Notes: a model not told the origin generated them from the sequence alone. A stretch of 44,808 nucleotides of DNA from Alectoria sarmentosa (GCA_009733775.1 WOGZ01000272.1:1-44808); one strand, 5' to 3'. Counted from the stretch's first letter, positions 1-12,246 are shown. Made by a program: numbers and translations.

Positions 1-668
1 AGGGCTCTGATGATTACCTTAGTGTGATCGTATATTTCTCCGTGAGGTATGGGTCTTTGCGGTGGCAGTGCGGTGGGACGCGCGCTGATGAGGGCAAGAG
101 CGATTTTGGAAAAGGGTTGGAAATGCATGGTACGAGGACGAGTGCAGTGAGCAGGTGGAGTTACTGGTGTACTATACTTACTTGACGGTTCAGAAATACA
201 CAGTGAGCCTAGCATGCGTATAAAATCTCCTTTGTTTTTCCTTCCTCAACACACTTAGACACACACACACACACACACACGAACAATAAAACCCCATCTG
301 TTCTTCTTTTACATTTGGCAAACGGACGGCGAATGTATTGATTGCCCGAATCACAACCTGCATGTATGTTGTTGTGTTTCAGCCATCTTACATAAATAGG
401 ATAGCCATCGCATTTCCCCTCCTTCTGGCAAACGTCGAATTTCGGCACCCTGTCCACGAGTTCGAGGACGAATCCATCAAACAACAACAGCAAATAGCAA
501 ACAGCAAACAGCAAACAGCAAACAGCAAACAGCAAACAGCAAACAGCAAACAACAAACAGCAAATCTATCAAATCCACCAAATCTAGCAAACAACGAATC
601 CACCGTCCACCAAATCCAGCAAACAATAATAAACACACAACCAACCAACCAAACAAACACCTCAAGAA
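1..668. repeat. Microsatellite-rich, apparently non-coding DNA
   Basis: This stretch holds an (AC)11 tract at 259-280 and an array of about ten AGCAAAC-type heptamers at roughly 488-564. AC-rich and CCAA-rich DNA follows up to 668. All reading frames stay open here because the repeat units lack stops, so open frames such as the long Leu/Cys-rich minus-strand ones are repeat artefacts. It may be the 5' leader or promoter of the small gene that follows. Confidence 0.7.
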
Positions 669-1380
669 ATGCCCAACCCCACCGCTCCCCCTTCCCCCGC
701 CCCCGCCCCCGCCCCCGCCCCCGCATACTCGGAGCTCAACCACAGCCACGACCACAGCCACAGCCGCCCCGTCAAGCCGAAGCGGCATGCATAAGCACCT
801 GCCGGTGCCTCCGTCGCTGTGAGTGTGTGTAATGTAAGCCATCGGTCTCGCGGAAAGGAGAATGCTTTTGCTTTTGCTTTTGCTTCTGCTTCTCAGTGTC
901 TGCCTCCGTTCCTTTTCCTATCCTGTCCCAGCTCCGTTCCGTTCCATGGCATGCTCAATCAGTATTGGCCTGTCCGTGTCCCAGTGATAGATAGATAATA
1001 GTGAAACAATGAAAAAATGCTCCACTCGCACGCAAAGTATATATCGATCTATCCTATCCATCTAACACAAAAGCTTCCACACAACACAGTACCACCCCCT
1101 CAGCAACAACGCCATCGGAACCAACAACGATAACGACGCCGAAGAAATCCTACTCATCAACCAAAACAACAACAGCAGCAAACCAATCGAAACAGGTCCT
1201 CACCAGCCAAGACCCAAGCACACGCACTGCGAAGCCTGCACGCGCCAGCTCGAGCGACGGCAGCAGAGGAAGCATCACCTGCAGCTGTGCGCTGTGGTGG
1301 CGGCGACGTTCATGCTGCTGTTTGTATGCTTGCTGCTGGGCGGGGTCGTGGTGGTCAGGAGTCTTGGGCGCGGGCGGTGA
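669..1380 (+). CDS. Possible small His-rich, tail-anchored membrane protein (two exons)
   Basis: Proposed exons are 669-770 and 1090-1380, phase 0, giving 130 residues. Exon 1 starts MPNPTAPPSP, runs through a Pro-Ala repeat encoded by a CCCCCG hexamer tract (694-723), then a His-rich stretch (NHSHDHSHS). Its codons nearly all end in C or G, which looks coding. Exon 2 carries an Asn-rich acidic part, the short Cys motif HCEAC, a basic segment (ERRQQRKHH), then one hydrophobic helix of about 21 residues and the tail RSLGRGR. This suggests a C-terminal membrane anchor. The donor (GTCAAG) is weak and the intron is long (319 nt). An alternative start at 787 with the better donor GTGAGT at 819 joins in phase to 1102 and keeps the same C-terminal half. 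Exon 2 is therefore firmer than exon 1. No function is recognised. Confidence 0.42.
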
Positions 1381-2182
1381 GGGGTGGGATGGGATGGGAT
1401 GGGATGGGATGAGACGATTGGGAGATCTGCTGGGAGGTGTTGCTTGTTTCATATCATATCGTTGTCGTTGGCTTCGTTCTGGAGAGCATGTCAAAAGGGA
1501 CGAGTGAATTCTTGACCGTCTTGGCTGTGAGTCAGTAAGTAGGAGTGATAAGGGCAGGTTTCGTCTGCTGCCAATTGATGGATTTCCGTGAGGACTGTGT
1601 TTGAGTACTCTATCCGAGAGTCTTGAGATTCACAGACGTGGCAAGTGGATGCATCGTGCGAGAGAAACACACGAGCCAATTGAAAGGATCAAGGAAGAGC
1701 GTCTGATAGTCTTGGTATCCTTGGCTTGATGCCGAAATTGGCAGTGTCTCAGTGATTCTGACTGCTGGTTCGGCAGTATGCCCAGATCCTCAACAAGGGT
1801 CTAATTAGCCTAGCTGAAAGATTCTTGAGCGATGAGATGCTGAAGGTAACCAGCTTGCCTTGCTTCACTTTGGACTCGAGTTACGGGTGTTGCTGCTGGT
1901 GGTCAATGCGATGTGAGAAATGGGGAGAAGCGACGGCTGCCAATCTTGCCTTTGTAGGGAGTTACAAGCAAGGGTTTGATTCAGTAAAAGATGGTCTGTT
2001 TCGGGGCTTCCGTTTGTATTTCGGTCATGCCCACGTCTACCCAACCCATAAAGCCCCCAGGGCTTATCTCATCACGCCGTCAGTGAGGCTCGGTAGCGAC
2101 CAGCCATGTTCCCTAGAGTACACTTTCCAGCAAGTAACCCAACTCCAGGCGCTCCTTATCAGTTCCTATGGGTAAGCTTCCC
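1381..2182. other. Intergenic spacer, no gene seen
   Basis: It contains a GGGAT pentamer repeat (five copies, 1385-1411) just after the putative small gene, then unremarkable DNA forming the 3' side of KES1. The open frames here lack family features and several begin at TTG or GTG. Confidence 0.55.
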
Positions 2183-3559
2183 TCACAACTCACGGTTAGC
2201 AGCCTGCGTCGGCTCCTTCCCATCCTCCCGCACTTTTGACGGGTCAAATCTCCACACGCCGCCCGTCTTTTCAGCTTCAATCTTCTCACCCGGTATGGAC
2301 CTGGCCAATTTCTCGAATAGCGGGTCTGGAGGCGACGATCGCTTGAAGAATCTCCTCTGCCACTCGCGCCCCTCAGCCTGCTCCTTTCTCCGCAACTCTC
2401 TTTGCGAATTTTCTATCTTCGATTTCTCATTGTGCACGACATCCATATCGCTCTTCACTATCCCTTCCGCTACTTTCTGCCACGCTCTGTTGGACTCGTA
2501 AGGATCTTGTTGCTCGATTGGGGGAACCTGCAACGGTGTTGTTTTAGTGGTTTTGGCATTGAATGTGTCGATTGGGTCGGCTTTCTTCAGGCCACTACCT
2601 CCACCAGCCTTGATGGTGAAGCTATCGGTCCATTGACCTTCGATAGTGTATAAGATATCCCTCTCTTTGCCTGTCGGGTAAAGAGTAGCGGTGAAAGAGT
2701 TCTTTTTGCCAGAAACCCAGCCTTTGCCTGAGTAGTCTATCTTCGCCATGTAGCCTGAGGAAGATGAGATGTAAGTGCAGTTGTTCAATTCGACAAATGG
2801 TTTGCCGTAGATGAGACCTTCGATATGGAGGGCTGGGAGGGTGATGAGGTAGGTTTCGTTGTGGGATTTGAGAGTGTAGAGAGCATGGCCGATTTGTTTA
2901 ACATGGATTGTGCGGGAGAAGGATGCTTTTTGGGCATTGTAGCCTTGAAGCTGGAGAAAGGGTACGTTAGGGGGTTCAGGTTGGTGGGTTAGGAAGCCAT
3001 ACCTGAACGCCATGCTTGTCGTTCGTGATGCAGTAGGCGGTCACTGGTGGATGATGGCTTCAGGAAAACATCAGCAATCAACATCAAGACTGGTGCACTG
3101 GTCTTACGTACCTGACTTGCTCCGACACTAATTGCGTCGTCCCGGCAGCATCTTCCCACTTTCCCAAGAACAGCTCTCCCAGGAAAGGGTTCAGCGGCTT
3201 TTTCTCCGACCCAAACTTGTCATTTCTACTGCTGTACGATTGCTTCAACGTACTTAGAAACCATTTCAATACTAGCAGGGCTCGCTTTGCAGGGTCTTGC
3301 TCCGAGGCAGGCGCGACGAAGATGGATGGATGTTCGGTCCAGTATGCCGAAAATTCTGTGAGGGATGTGGTGCCTAGGATGAATGGAGGAGCGGTCATGG
3401 ATGAAAGGTCGCCATTAAACGATGCAATTGACTAAAATTGGTGTCAGCGAGGGTACAAGGCTTCGGGTCGGGAGGATAGGATACTCTAAGGAATGTAGAC
3501 CATGATCCTTTGTTTTGAGGTGCAACACCATCACCTTCACCTTTGGAGGAGCTAGACAT
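2183..3559 (-). CDS. KES1: Oxysterol-binding protein, Kes1/Osh4 type
   Basis: A sterol and PI4P exchange protein of the short, ORD-only OSBP class, which works between the trans-Golgi and other membranes. Exons on the minus strand are 3559-3485, 3431-3112, 3057-3003 and 2950-2183; phases agree and give 405 residues, close to yeast Kes1 (434). The N-terminal lid region reads GSWSTFLRSIASFNGDLSS as in Kes1. The family signature EQVSHHPPVTAY is rebuilt exactly across intron 2, and LGSEKKPLNPFLGELFLGKW precedes it. KASFSRTIHVKQIGHALYTL, the HIEG segment and SGKKNSFTATLYP follow, with the basic WQRRFFKR near the C-terminus. There is no PH or ankyrin domain. The start is the ATG at 3559; upstream in-frame codons only offer TTG. 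A 2.6 kb gene-poor spacer lies upstream. Confidence 0.93.
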
Positions 3560-6211
3560 GGCGTCAAAGGGGGACAACGAATGGCTAGGGGTGAGTTAAG
3601 AGAAGAACAGGAGTCGGTTTGAGTGGAGAAAGCTTTCAGCTCCGTTCAACTTTCCAGAGCCAAGGTGGAGACCGGAGGGGCAAACAAACGCGGCAAGCGC
3701 AGCGCTTGTATATACGTCACCAAGAAGGGCTCTGCAAAGGTTGCAAAGCTAACTCCGAAAGCTTGATGTCTACGCATCTCAGTACTTTGTATATCCATCA
3801 GAAAAAGCAGCTGGCTTAGACTAGGAAGCAGAGACTCGACAAGTTTCCAGTATGAATCATGTCTTCGAATCCAGAAGAGAAAGTGTCTATTCATCCTCAA
3901 TGGACAACAACCGAGAACTCCCTCTGACTTCTCTCGTCTCGGCCTTCGTTTCATCGCTTCGGTCGATGACTTACTATCTCGGACATGTGTTCCTCTTTAT
4001 CAGTCTATACTACTCTACGCTTCGTCAGCCCATTTGTTTCGCAGTTTTGCTTTAATGTACCACGTCTGGCATTGGAATAGTGTCCTCTCGGGGAAGACAA
4101 TTCTCCACCATGACAAACAGCCTTAGAATCGATGAAAGGTAAGCCATCCTTTGAAGCATTGCTAATGGATATACTGAACACCATTATGTGTAAACACAAA
4201 CCCGATCATACGCTCAGATAAAAATCGCAATGCATTGTAGCGGAACTCATCTCACGACCATGGGACCAAGGCCAGCCTCTCTTCTAAAATCGGAACAGAA
4301 AACGCTCTTCCATCTGGCTCGCTATGCACACCCAATAAACAAAATGTTCATGCGCGAAGTCAGCCAAGAAAAGCCATGATCGGTCCAAGACGTTTCAGTC
4401 TTCCTTATCAATTCGCCCCAAAGACATCGCAGCCTTCCCTCCATTGGCATGACTTTGCAATCAATCGCACCGACAACTGTTCCCCACAGATGTACTGCTC
4501 GCATCCACAATAGATAGATCCAAGACTATAGACACGAAACAAGGGCATGTTCGAGAGCCCTAGTATAGTAACATTTGCAGGTTGGAAGGCCCGAGGATCT
4601 TCATAGTTAATGATGGTAGGCTGCTGTAAGAGCTGAGAACGCACTTGTCGATTCCAGCATTGAAGCCGCCGGCTAGCCATCCATTTACAGAAGAGACTGG
4701 CGTGCCTTTCCACGAGGACGGTGCCGAATTTCAAGGTAGTCTCGCTCACTCCAGTAGTGGACCTGTAAAAGTCCGATGGATGCTGTGGTAGGTAACGCGG
4801 GCACCTACCTCCATTACTCCTCCTTCTGGTTTTAAGGGACCAGATTATAGAAATATCTGCATCCGTCCAGTACACATTAACAGCGGCAAAGCGAAAGACG
4901 TTCGTAGTAGCAGCTTCAATGGCTTGTTGGATCTGAGTATGAAACCTATCAAAGAAGACGAGACCATCACATCGGAAAAGGGATGCAAGCAAAGCAGAGA
5001 AAAGGGCCCAAAAAAAATCGTGTCAAACTCGAACAAGCCGAAGAGCAAAAACACCAGGAAGAATAAACCATAGAGATATTTTGGGACTGGGTGACTCTCC
5101 GCAATACTCGAAGTTTCAGCCAGTCAACAAATGCGCCACTAAAGTTGGACTCGCCTTAGACTGCGACTTGTCTCTCGAACTGGCTGCCGGAGTGAAAACC
5201 TGGCGGTCAATTACGATGAATAGCGCTTGTAGTTGAAGGACTATGGTGCAGACGCGATTCAGCTGAGCTTAAGTCCCATCTGGGCGTCTGGACGCCATCT
5301 CATTCAAAACCCGAAGAATCATTCATTTTCCCGGCCGGCTTGCCGAGACCGACGCCCCGCGTGTCAAGATTTTCCTATGGGCCCCACCGGATTAGCTAGA
5401 TCTTCTTCGTGGTGGCACACTGGTATGATATATGTTCAAACTTGCCCACTGGTTGATCGGCGAAGGTTTCATTGCTGAGAGCCGCTTGCGTTTGTGGGAA
5501 GCCGACTGAAGAACCGTTGTTGTAGAGAAGGACGATCGTATGAAGATAAGAAAGACAGCATGAAAGCTAATGTTTATTTGAGACAGCGGCCACAAGACAG
5601 GAAAGACGGAAGGCAATCTCAAGTCCGAGGAGCAATGAAACGTACTGGGGACCAGGTCCAAATGACCCAACAAATGAAGGTTAAGGGTCAAGCAACGGGA
5701 ACATCTTCCAAAGATAGAGGGAGCCACAGCTCATTAGCGTTACCTTCTGTTGTTCGTAACAGGTTACCGTCGGCACACTAGCAGCACACACATGTATGAA
5801 ACTTAAGAGATGCTTAGGGTGCTCAACCTAGTAGGAACTTGAAACGGGCGAGCCCCACGTCACTAGATATCTAGTCGGAAACAGATAGTGAAGGTGAAAG
5901 AAGCGGACGCTGACTCCAAATCCTGAAAGATCTTATGGTTGAGGTAGAGGAGGGAAAATCAAAGATGAATTGGATGCAAAAACTTCCTACCAATCCAGAG
6001 GAACCGCAGCACGAAGAATGTCAGCTTTTGGGATATCACCATAATCATGCTTGTTGATTTCATTAGCCAATGGGGTCGCATGGGCTGTAATGTGGATCGA
6101 GTTTTTCTCAAAATGCTGCTTGACTTTTTGATAGGAAACGCTCACATGGCAGTGAGGGAACGAAATCTATGACAACCCATCCTCAGCAACAATATTCACA
6201 TGCCAAGTAAT
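3560..6211. other. Long spacer without a convincing gene
   Basis: This 2.65 kb holds the KES1 promoter side and the 3' side of phosphoglucomutase. The longest open frame (194 codons, minus strand, 4408-4992) has no ATG at its 5' end and no motif I recognise. The plus-strand frames at 5233-5478 and 5494-5781 also look non-coding. I see no terminal repeats or transposase motifs. A strongly diverged or degenerate gene cannot be excluded. Confidence 0.5.
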
Positions 6212-8032
6212 CTATGTCTTAACGTCAGGCTCTTCCCGGTTTACGTATTCTTTCAGCTTCAAAAGATTGACGGCGAGTTGTATGTTGTCCTTCAGGTAAT
6301 CCTGAGCGTCCAACTTGAACTTGGAAGAGTCGCTCTCATGCCTCTCGACGTACAGGCGAATGGTGGCACCACTGCTGCCGGTTCCTGATAATCTGACGAC
6401 AATTCTGCTGCCATCGTCGAATTTGACAAAGATTCCCTGATTCTTGCTGACACTACCATCCAGATCCGTGTACGAGAAGTCGTCCGCCTCGAGAACTTTG
6501 CGTCCTTGGATGGTCGAGCCAACGAATTCGGACTTCTTGGTAGTGATGAGCTCATTTAGATTCGCAACGACTTTGTCTGCTCCGTCACTGTCGACACCCT
6601 CATAATCATAGCGGGTGAAAAAAGTCCGGCCGTAAATACTCCAGAACTCGTGCTGGATGGAAGCAATGCTAGGTGTCTCGCCGGCCTTCTCCTTTGCAAC
6701 ACCAGCGATGATGTTCAACCAGGCCACTACAGCCCATAGGCCATCCTTCTCACGAATATGGTTGCTCCCCGTACCGAAACTTTCTTCACCGCAAATCGAC
6801 ATCTTCTTTGTGTCGAATAAATTGCAGAAGAACTTCCAGCCTGTGGGCACTTCATAATTTTGAAGACCTTGCTTCTTCGCCACTAGATCGATGGCTCCGG
6901 ATGTGGGCATACTCCGGGCAAGGCCGTATACGCCTTGTTGCTGGAAGTAAGGGATCAGCTTTGCATAGTGAGCAATGATGGCCAAACTGTCTCCAGGAGA
7001 TACAAAGGCATTGGCGCCATAGATCATGTTGCGATCGCCGTCTCCATCGCTAGCTGCACCGAACTGAATGTTGTGTTTGTCGACGGCTTCGACGAGGGAG
7101 TGCGCGTAGACTAGGTTGGGATCTGGGTGACCACCACCAAAATCTGGGGAGGGTATGCAGTTTTGGGTGCTGCTACTGGGTAGTCCTAGCTCTTTCTCAA
7201 AGATCGCTACACCATAAGGCCCAGTCACACCGTTCAAAGCGTCGAACAGAGTCTTGAAGTCTTTGTGGCTTTCCAAGAAGGATTTGATAAGAGGGAAATC
7301 GAAGATGTCCTTCAGCATTTCAACATAGTCGGCAGTTGAATCGATGATCTCAACCTCTAGAGGTCCGTATGTCTTGGTGCCAATCTTTGATATGTCAACA
7401 GTGGGAATGTCGGCAATCTTGTATTCGGTGAGGGACTTTGAGGTAGCGAAGATTTTGTTTGTGACCGTTTCAGGTGCCGGGGCACCGTTTGTCAGATTGT
7501 ACTTGATGCCGAAGTCAGCCTTGGGTCCTGTGCAGCGTATTAGCCAATGCATGTTTGAAGGCCAAAAACAAGCGAATGGAGGACGTACCGCCAGGGTTGT
7601 GACTGGCAGTGAGCAAGATACCACCAGTAGCATTTCGTTTCCTGATAACATGACTGGCGGCAGGCGTGCTCAGTATGCCATCCTGTCCGACCAGAATCTT
7701 CTTGACTCCATATGCAGCACCAATCTTAGCAATCAATTGTACCACCTCTGGGTTGTAGAATCTTCCGTCTCCTCCAATGACGAGGAAGCTGCCCTCTGCG
7801 CCCTCGGGAATCGAGAGGAGGATACTGGTGACGAAAGCCTCGCTGTAGTGGGGTTGCTGGAAGACGGTGACTTTCTTTCGAAGACCTGACCTGTATAGAG
7901 GTTAACTGTTGAAGCTCAATGTAGACCAGACCAGCGAATTTTGGAGACAATGTATTTATTGTTGTGAGAGGCTACTTACGTTCCAGGCTTCTGGTCAGTG
8001 AAGGGCTTCAACGAGACTGTCTGAACACTCAT
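6212..8032 (-). CDS. PGM2: Phosphoglucomutase
   Basis: Interconverts glucose-1-phosphate and glucose-6-phosphate in the cytosol, linking glycolysis with glycogen, trehalose and UDP-glucose (cell wall) synthesis. Exons are 8032-7980, 7890-7589 and 7527-6212, giving 556 residues, normal for the eukaryotic alpha-D-phosphohexomutase family. Visible motifs are the N-terminal PGTSGLRKKV (spans intron 1), the phosphoserine loop TASHNPGG (Ser114; spans intron 2), the Mg2+ loop DGDGDR (about 279-284), the sugar-specificity loop GEESFG (about 365-370) and the phosphate-binding RLSGTGSSGATIR near the C-terminus. All catalytic elements are intact. Each intron falls inside a conserved motif, and the motif is restored only by the junctions given, which supports them. 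REX2 lies upstream on the same strand. Confidence 0.96.
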
Positions 8033-8370
8033 GGTGAAGTCTGATCGAGCGATGGCAACTTTGGGTGAATTGTAGAGCTTATGAAAAAATTCAATGGGCG
8101 TGCGTTGGATGCACAGGTCAAAAGAACGAAGTCAAATAAATCTGTTGAAAGTTGAAGTGGGGTGAAAGGGCGATGGCACCAGTGGGGCGGCTGGCCGCAG
8201 TAGCCTTAATTGGCCAATGAAGATCGATAGAGCATGTATTCGATAGAAGCCACCTCCTGAATAGGACTGAATAGGCATCAAACATCATCAGGAACACGTC
8301 AGTCTTTGCTCCATTCGGCCGTAATCTATGCAATGTGATAGTAAAATACCATCTTCACTTCTTCCCTTCT

Positions 8371-9015
8371 TCACTTGGCGAAACATTTCTCGCGATAGTA
8401 TTTGGCTTCTTCGATGCTTTCCAAAATGTCCTCTCTGGCCTGATGGACAAGTTTCTTCGAAGGCACACCTAGTAAGATTTCCTCGGAAGCCCATCTTCTC
8501 GCAGCCTCTTTCAGGCTACTGACATCCAATATCCGGTAGCTCAGATAGTCTGTCACCCTGTTGTAGGGAGGCTTGCTGAGGAATGCCTTGTCACAATGCA
8601 CGCTATTACCAGCTAGCAACCCTCTGCGTCCATTGGGGACATATTTCCTGATGTATTCGAGTAAACCCTCCGCAGCCTGTTCATTGGTCGTAGTGGATGC
8701 AATGCAAGCTGCTGTCAAGCCTGACGATCCGTGTGTTTTGGTGCACCATTCGTCCATTACATCTAGAGTAGACCTGTCGTGATGTATGATTGACTCCCAG
8801 CCTTGCTCGTCCTGAAGCTTCATCTGAGCATCTGTAATGAAGCATGCTATGGACATGATTGTCTCTTTTTCCGGGTCCAATCCTGTCATCTCGCAATCAA
8901 CCCACACCAGGGGATCAGTAGAGCGCATCCTGGCCATTCCTCGCTGTATTTCTGGACTCGAGAGCCACGCTCGAGTCTTCGGAAGAAGTCGAGATTTCAA
9001 GAAGGAAAAGAACAT
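8371..9015 (-). CDS. REX2: Oligoribonuclease, mitochondrial (REX2-like)
   Basis: A 3'-5' exoribonuclease of the DEDDh family that degrades 2-5 nt RNA in mitochondria, and possibly nucleus or cytosol. Single exon, 214 residues from the ATG at 9015; an in-frame TTG three codons upstream is not used as the start. The basic, Ser/Leu-rich first 30 residues look like a mitochondrial presequence, and a second Met (MARMRSTDPL) could start a shorter form. DEDDh residues are visible: VWVDCEMTGLD (D40, E42), HCDKAFL (D142), and HQAREDILESI (H191, D196). The gene is divergent from the oxidoreductase at 9237 and separated by 221 bp. Confidence 0.94.
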   Translation of the reverse strand: MFFSFLKSRLLPKTRAWLSSPEIQRGMARMRSTDPLVWVDCEMTGLDPEKETIMSIACFITDAQMKLQDEQGWESIIHHDRSTLDVMDEWCTKTHGSSGLTAACIASTTTNEQAAEGLLEYIRKYVPNGRRGLLAGNSVHCDKAFLSKPPYNRVTDYLSYRILDVSSLKEAARRWASEEILLGVPSKKLVHQAREDILESIEEAKYYREKCFAK

Positions 9016-9236
9016 TCTCTGCAAGAGGCAAACGCGTGAAAAATGTCTCCAATCGCGAATCCCACCGGAGAAACCTCGGCTTGAGGCGAAAACTACTTAT
9101 GAGATCGAGGGATGAAGGCTGGGCCCCCACTCTTATTTTCTATAAATCGTCCGAGAAATCAAATTCTTAGAGTGTACCAATCATATATAGAATTATCGCG
9201 AAAGACTTCATTGCTCTAAAGTGTTATGTAGTGGCA
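9016..9236. promoter_or_regulatory. Shared intergenic promoter, REX2 / oxidoreductase
   Basis: A 221-bp gap between two divergent start codons, so both genes must use it as 5' region. It contains TTTTCTATAAATCG (near 9134) and TATATAGAATT (near 9184), possible TATA-like elements for the plus-strand gene. Assignment is by position only. Confidence 0.5.
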
Positions 9237-10912
9237 ATGGCTCTCTCTGACGGTCAGCTTATCGGCAGTAAATCCCTCGACTTAATGAGTCAAGAAAGAG
9301 GGCCGTTGAGCTTCCTCATCATTGGCGCAGGCTCTCGAGGCAATGCATATGCCACGGCTCTCTCGGAGAATCCAACCATCAATGGCTACGTTGGCGCCAT
9401 AGCAGAACCCATAGCCAGCAAAAGACATTCGTTCTGGCGAAAGTATATCTCTGAAAGGAAAGAGCCGCGACCTGGTGATGTTTTCGAAACCTGGCAGGAA
9501 TTCCTAGACTATGAAACAGACAGACGGAACAGAGAGCACAAAGGCGAATCTGTCCTTCAAGGTGTCGATGGTGTTTTCGTGTGTGTATTGGATGAGATGC
9601 ATGCCGACATTATTACTACCCTTGCACCATTGCATCTGCATATCATGAGCGAGAAACCACTAGCAACTACTCTACCGGACTGTTTGAAAATATATCGTTC
9701 TTTGAAGCTTTTAGGGGGTGAGCCTGATCGAGCTATCTTCTCAATTGGCCATGTTTTGCGTTACAGTCCTCACAATATGCTACTTCGGCAATTGCTTTTG
9801 GAAGACGAAGTGATTGGAGACGTCCTTTCAATCGAGCACACCGAGCCCGTGGGCTATTGGCATTTTTCTCATTCCTACGTTAGGTGAGAGTGTCTTTAAG
9901 CGAGGCAAGCTAAGACTAACGAGCAGACAGGGGCAATTGGCGCAAAGAGTCAATGGGTCCTTCTCTACTTACCAAATCGTGCCATGACATCGATTTGCTG
10001 CTCTGGTTGCTCTGCTCCCCACCCGCATCATCGACTAATCCGCCCCACCTTCCCTCCAGCGTATCTTCCTCGGGCTCGCTGTTGTACTTCAAAAGGTCAA
10101 GGAAGCCTGCTTTGGCGGGGAATGCCACCAACTGTCTGTCATGTCCTGCTGAACCTGAGTGTCTATATAGTGCCAAAAAGATATACCTACAAGACCACTT
10201 AGCCAAAGGCATCGCTGGATGGCCTGTCAACATTGTTGCTCCTGAAATCGAAGATTTGATGAGACAAGGCGAGAAAGGTACTGCCACGAGAATACTCGAG
10301 GCAGAGCTAGCGAGGGACTATGACACTAGCACGCCAAAGTCTCAAATAGATGGAAAGCGATGGTTCGGCAGATGCGTCTGGGAAGCTGACAACAGTGTCT
10401 GCGATGACCAGGTAGTGACCATGACCTGGGAGGAGGCACCTCTTTCACCAAATAGAAGCGAAGGAATGGAGTCTCGTATCAAAGGAAGAGGCGCAAAGAA
10501 TGCAACGTTCCATATGGTGGCCTCGACCGAGAGACAGTGTGAGAGAAGAGGTCGAATCTATGGGACCAAAGGAGAAATCGAGTACGACAGCAAGGCCATC
10601 CGAGTCTATGACTTCGCTTCCTCACAGGTTCAAACTCATCACCCTTATCAGCCGGGCGGAGGGCACGGCGGAGGCGATGCGGGCCTTGTGCGGCAGTTTG
10701 TGAAGGCGTGTGAAGCTGTGTGCTTGCAGGAGATGGATGTGGGCGAAGCTCAGCGAGTGCATATTGGATGTACGTTGGACGATGTGATCAGAAGCCATGC
10801 TATGGTCTTCGCAGCGGAGGAGGCTCGGAAAGAGAAAACGTTGATAGATTGGGCGAAGTGGTGGGCGGCTCATGTCGAAGTTACTATGGACGAAATGGGT
10901 AAGAAATCCTAA
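9237..10912 (+). CDS. Gfo/Idh/MocA family NAD(P)-dependent oxidoreductase
   Basis: A sugar or inositol-type dehydrogenase; the substrate is not predictable from sequence. Exons 9237-9883 and 9931-10912 (47-nt intron, donor GTGAGA, acceptor ACAG) give 542 residues. The N-terminal Rossmann fold shows FLIIGAGSRGNAYA (G30xGxxG35). The family's catalytic-face motif SEKPLATT and then HVLRYSPHN follow. The junction restores VRGNWRKESMGP, followed by CHDIDLLLWLL, the usual DxxxH/HDID region. The protein is longer than typical members (about 340-400) because of a Cys-rich insertion, NCLSCPAEPECLYSAKKIYL, and a later RCVWEADNSVCDDQVV. Four or more Cys could bind a metal. The true start is the ATG at 9237; the GTG two codons earlier is unlikely. 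Confidence 0.88.
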
Positions 10913-12246
10913 TCTGGATGTTTAGCCGATTGAAGAAGGAAAGCGATCCGAAGCAACGCAGACTACAACTATAGCAGGCTCGGCTTGCCGAAGACCGACA
11001 TGCTGGTTTGCTTTCGACGCACATCTCCAGGGCATCAAGCTAATGGCTGGGACACTACCCCCGGCACTACTCTTGTATCAATACCAAGGAAGAGCAGTTT
11101 TGCTCGGTCCCTCCTTGCTCGCGGCTCTTGAACCAAGTTCGCTCTTTTGCCTCGCAACTTTCTGCTCATTGCTTCCAGAGCAGGGTTTATATTTGGGTTG
11201 AGAGAGCGAGGCGCTGGGAAGAATCCAGACAGAAAAGTTGGAACATATAACCTGAAACGTATCCCCAGGACCGTTTCAGGTGTCCTTGAAGCTTGAAGCC
11301 CCGCAACTGTGAGTTGCAATATGGAAATCCAATTGTTCCTGCCTGATGACTATGACTCTTTTGTTCTTGCATCTGGCGCTAAGGGCTACGCCAACAATGG
11401 GATTAGCTTCCCTGCAGCTTTGGCCAATTAAACGCGTCTGTCTGCCTTTCCAGACTTTACGCGCCGAAGTCACTCCCAAGTCGCAACGCCGTGTCCATTC
11501 GGGCGTCGACGTGACATAAAAATCACGACCTTCGCGACCTTGAGAGAGACCTGCTTTAGACCTCTATATTTGGTCGGCGCCTGGCTATTTGAAAACTTCT
11601 AAATTGGATTCGCGCTCCACGCTCGTAAGACTCTGAGCTATTCCCAATCCTACCTTCACTCTAGTACGTCAACTCAAGGCCTGTATTCTGTACTTTACTT
11701 GGGCCCAACTGGATGATGGCGGGGATCCGCGAGACGTGGTACCTTGAAATAGCTCGAGTTCAAGTCCACCCCGTATTGACAGCGTGACGCGCGACATCGT
11801 ACTTCCTTAACAGAATATTCATGTTTCAACGGGCTCGATGGCCTCGTTTGTCTGCCCTAATCGTCTGCCTTGACCAGTGATTTTACGTTTCAGATCTGTA
11901 ACAGCAAGAATTTGATTCTCCAAGCTTGTTGATATGTTTCATCTCCAATGGTGTAATGGAGAGTGTTTGTTGAGGATAAGTATCGCCTTCAAGTCCTCTC
12001 CATTGCCCATGACCTTTCATTTTCTACATTTACGAAGTCTCCGACGAAACGTCTCTCAGTTCATTCTCAACGAATCTCTTAATCATCTTTTCTTTCCTTC
12101 CTACTGCTTCATCATAAACTAGACACAGGAGCCGGTCTCCACTAATCAACAGCACCAAACCTACCAGCCTATACTACCACGCAGCGCGTAAGCAATCTGC
12201 GGCCCTCTTTGGAACATAGTTCAACAGTACTGTCAGTCTGAAAACC
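10913..12246. other. Spacer and probable long 5' leader of the next gene
   Basis: No gene is supported. Pyrimidine-rich DNA from about 11,980 to the start at 12247 looks like a fungal leader. A short upstream frame starts at 11934 (ATG, 62 codons, hydrophobic, no homology recognised) and could act as a uORF if the transcript begins early. The rest shows no repeats or RNA genes I can identify. Confidence 0.45.

Noticed and set aside
209..842. Long open frames on both strands with Leu/Cys- or Gln-rich repeats
   Set aside because: They come from AGCAAAC and CCCCCG tandem repeats that lack stops in all frames; no start context or family.
4408..4992. 194-codon minus-strand frame
   Set aside because: No ATG at the 5' end, no motif, and Cys/Ser/Arg-rich composition typical of translated non-coding DNA.
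7528..7588. Possible start of phosphoglucomutase at an internal Met (MLSGNEM...)
   Set aside because: That part is the second intron read through; the true N-terminus with PGTSGLRKKV lies at 8032.
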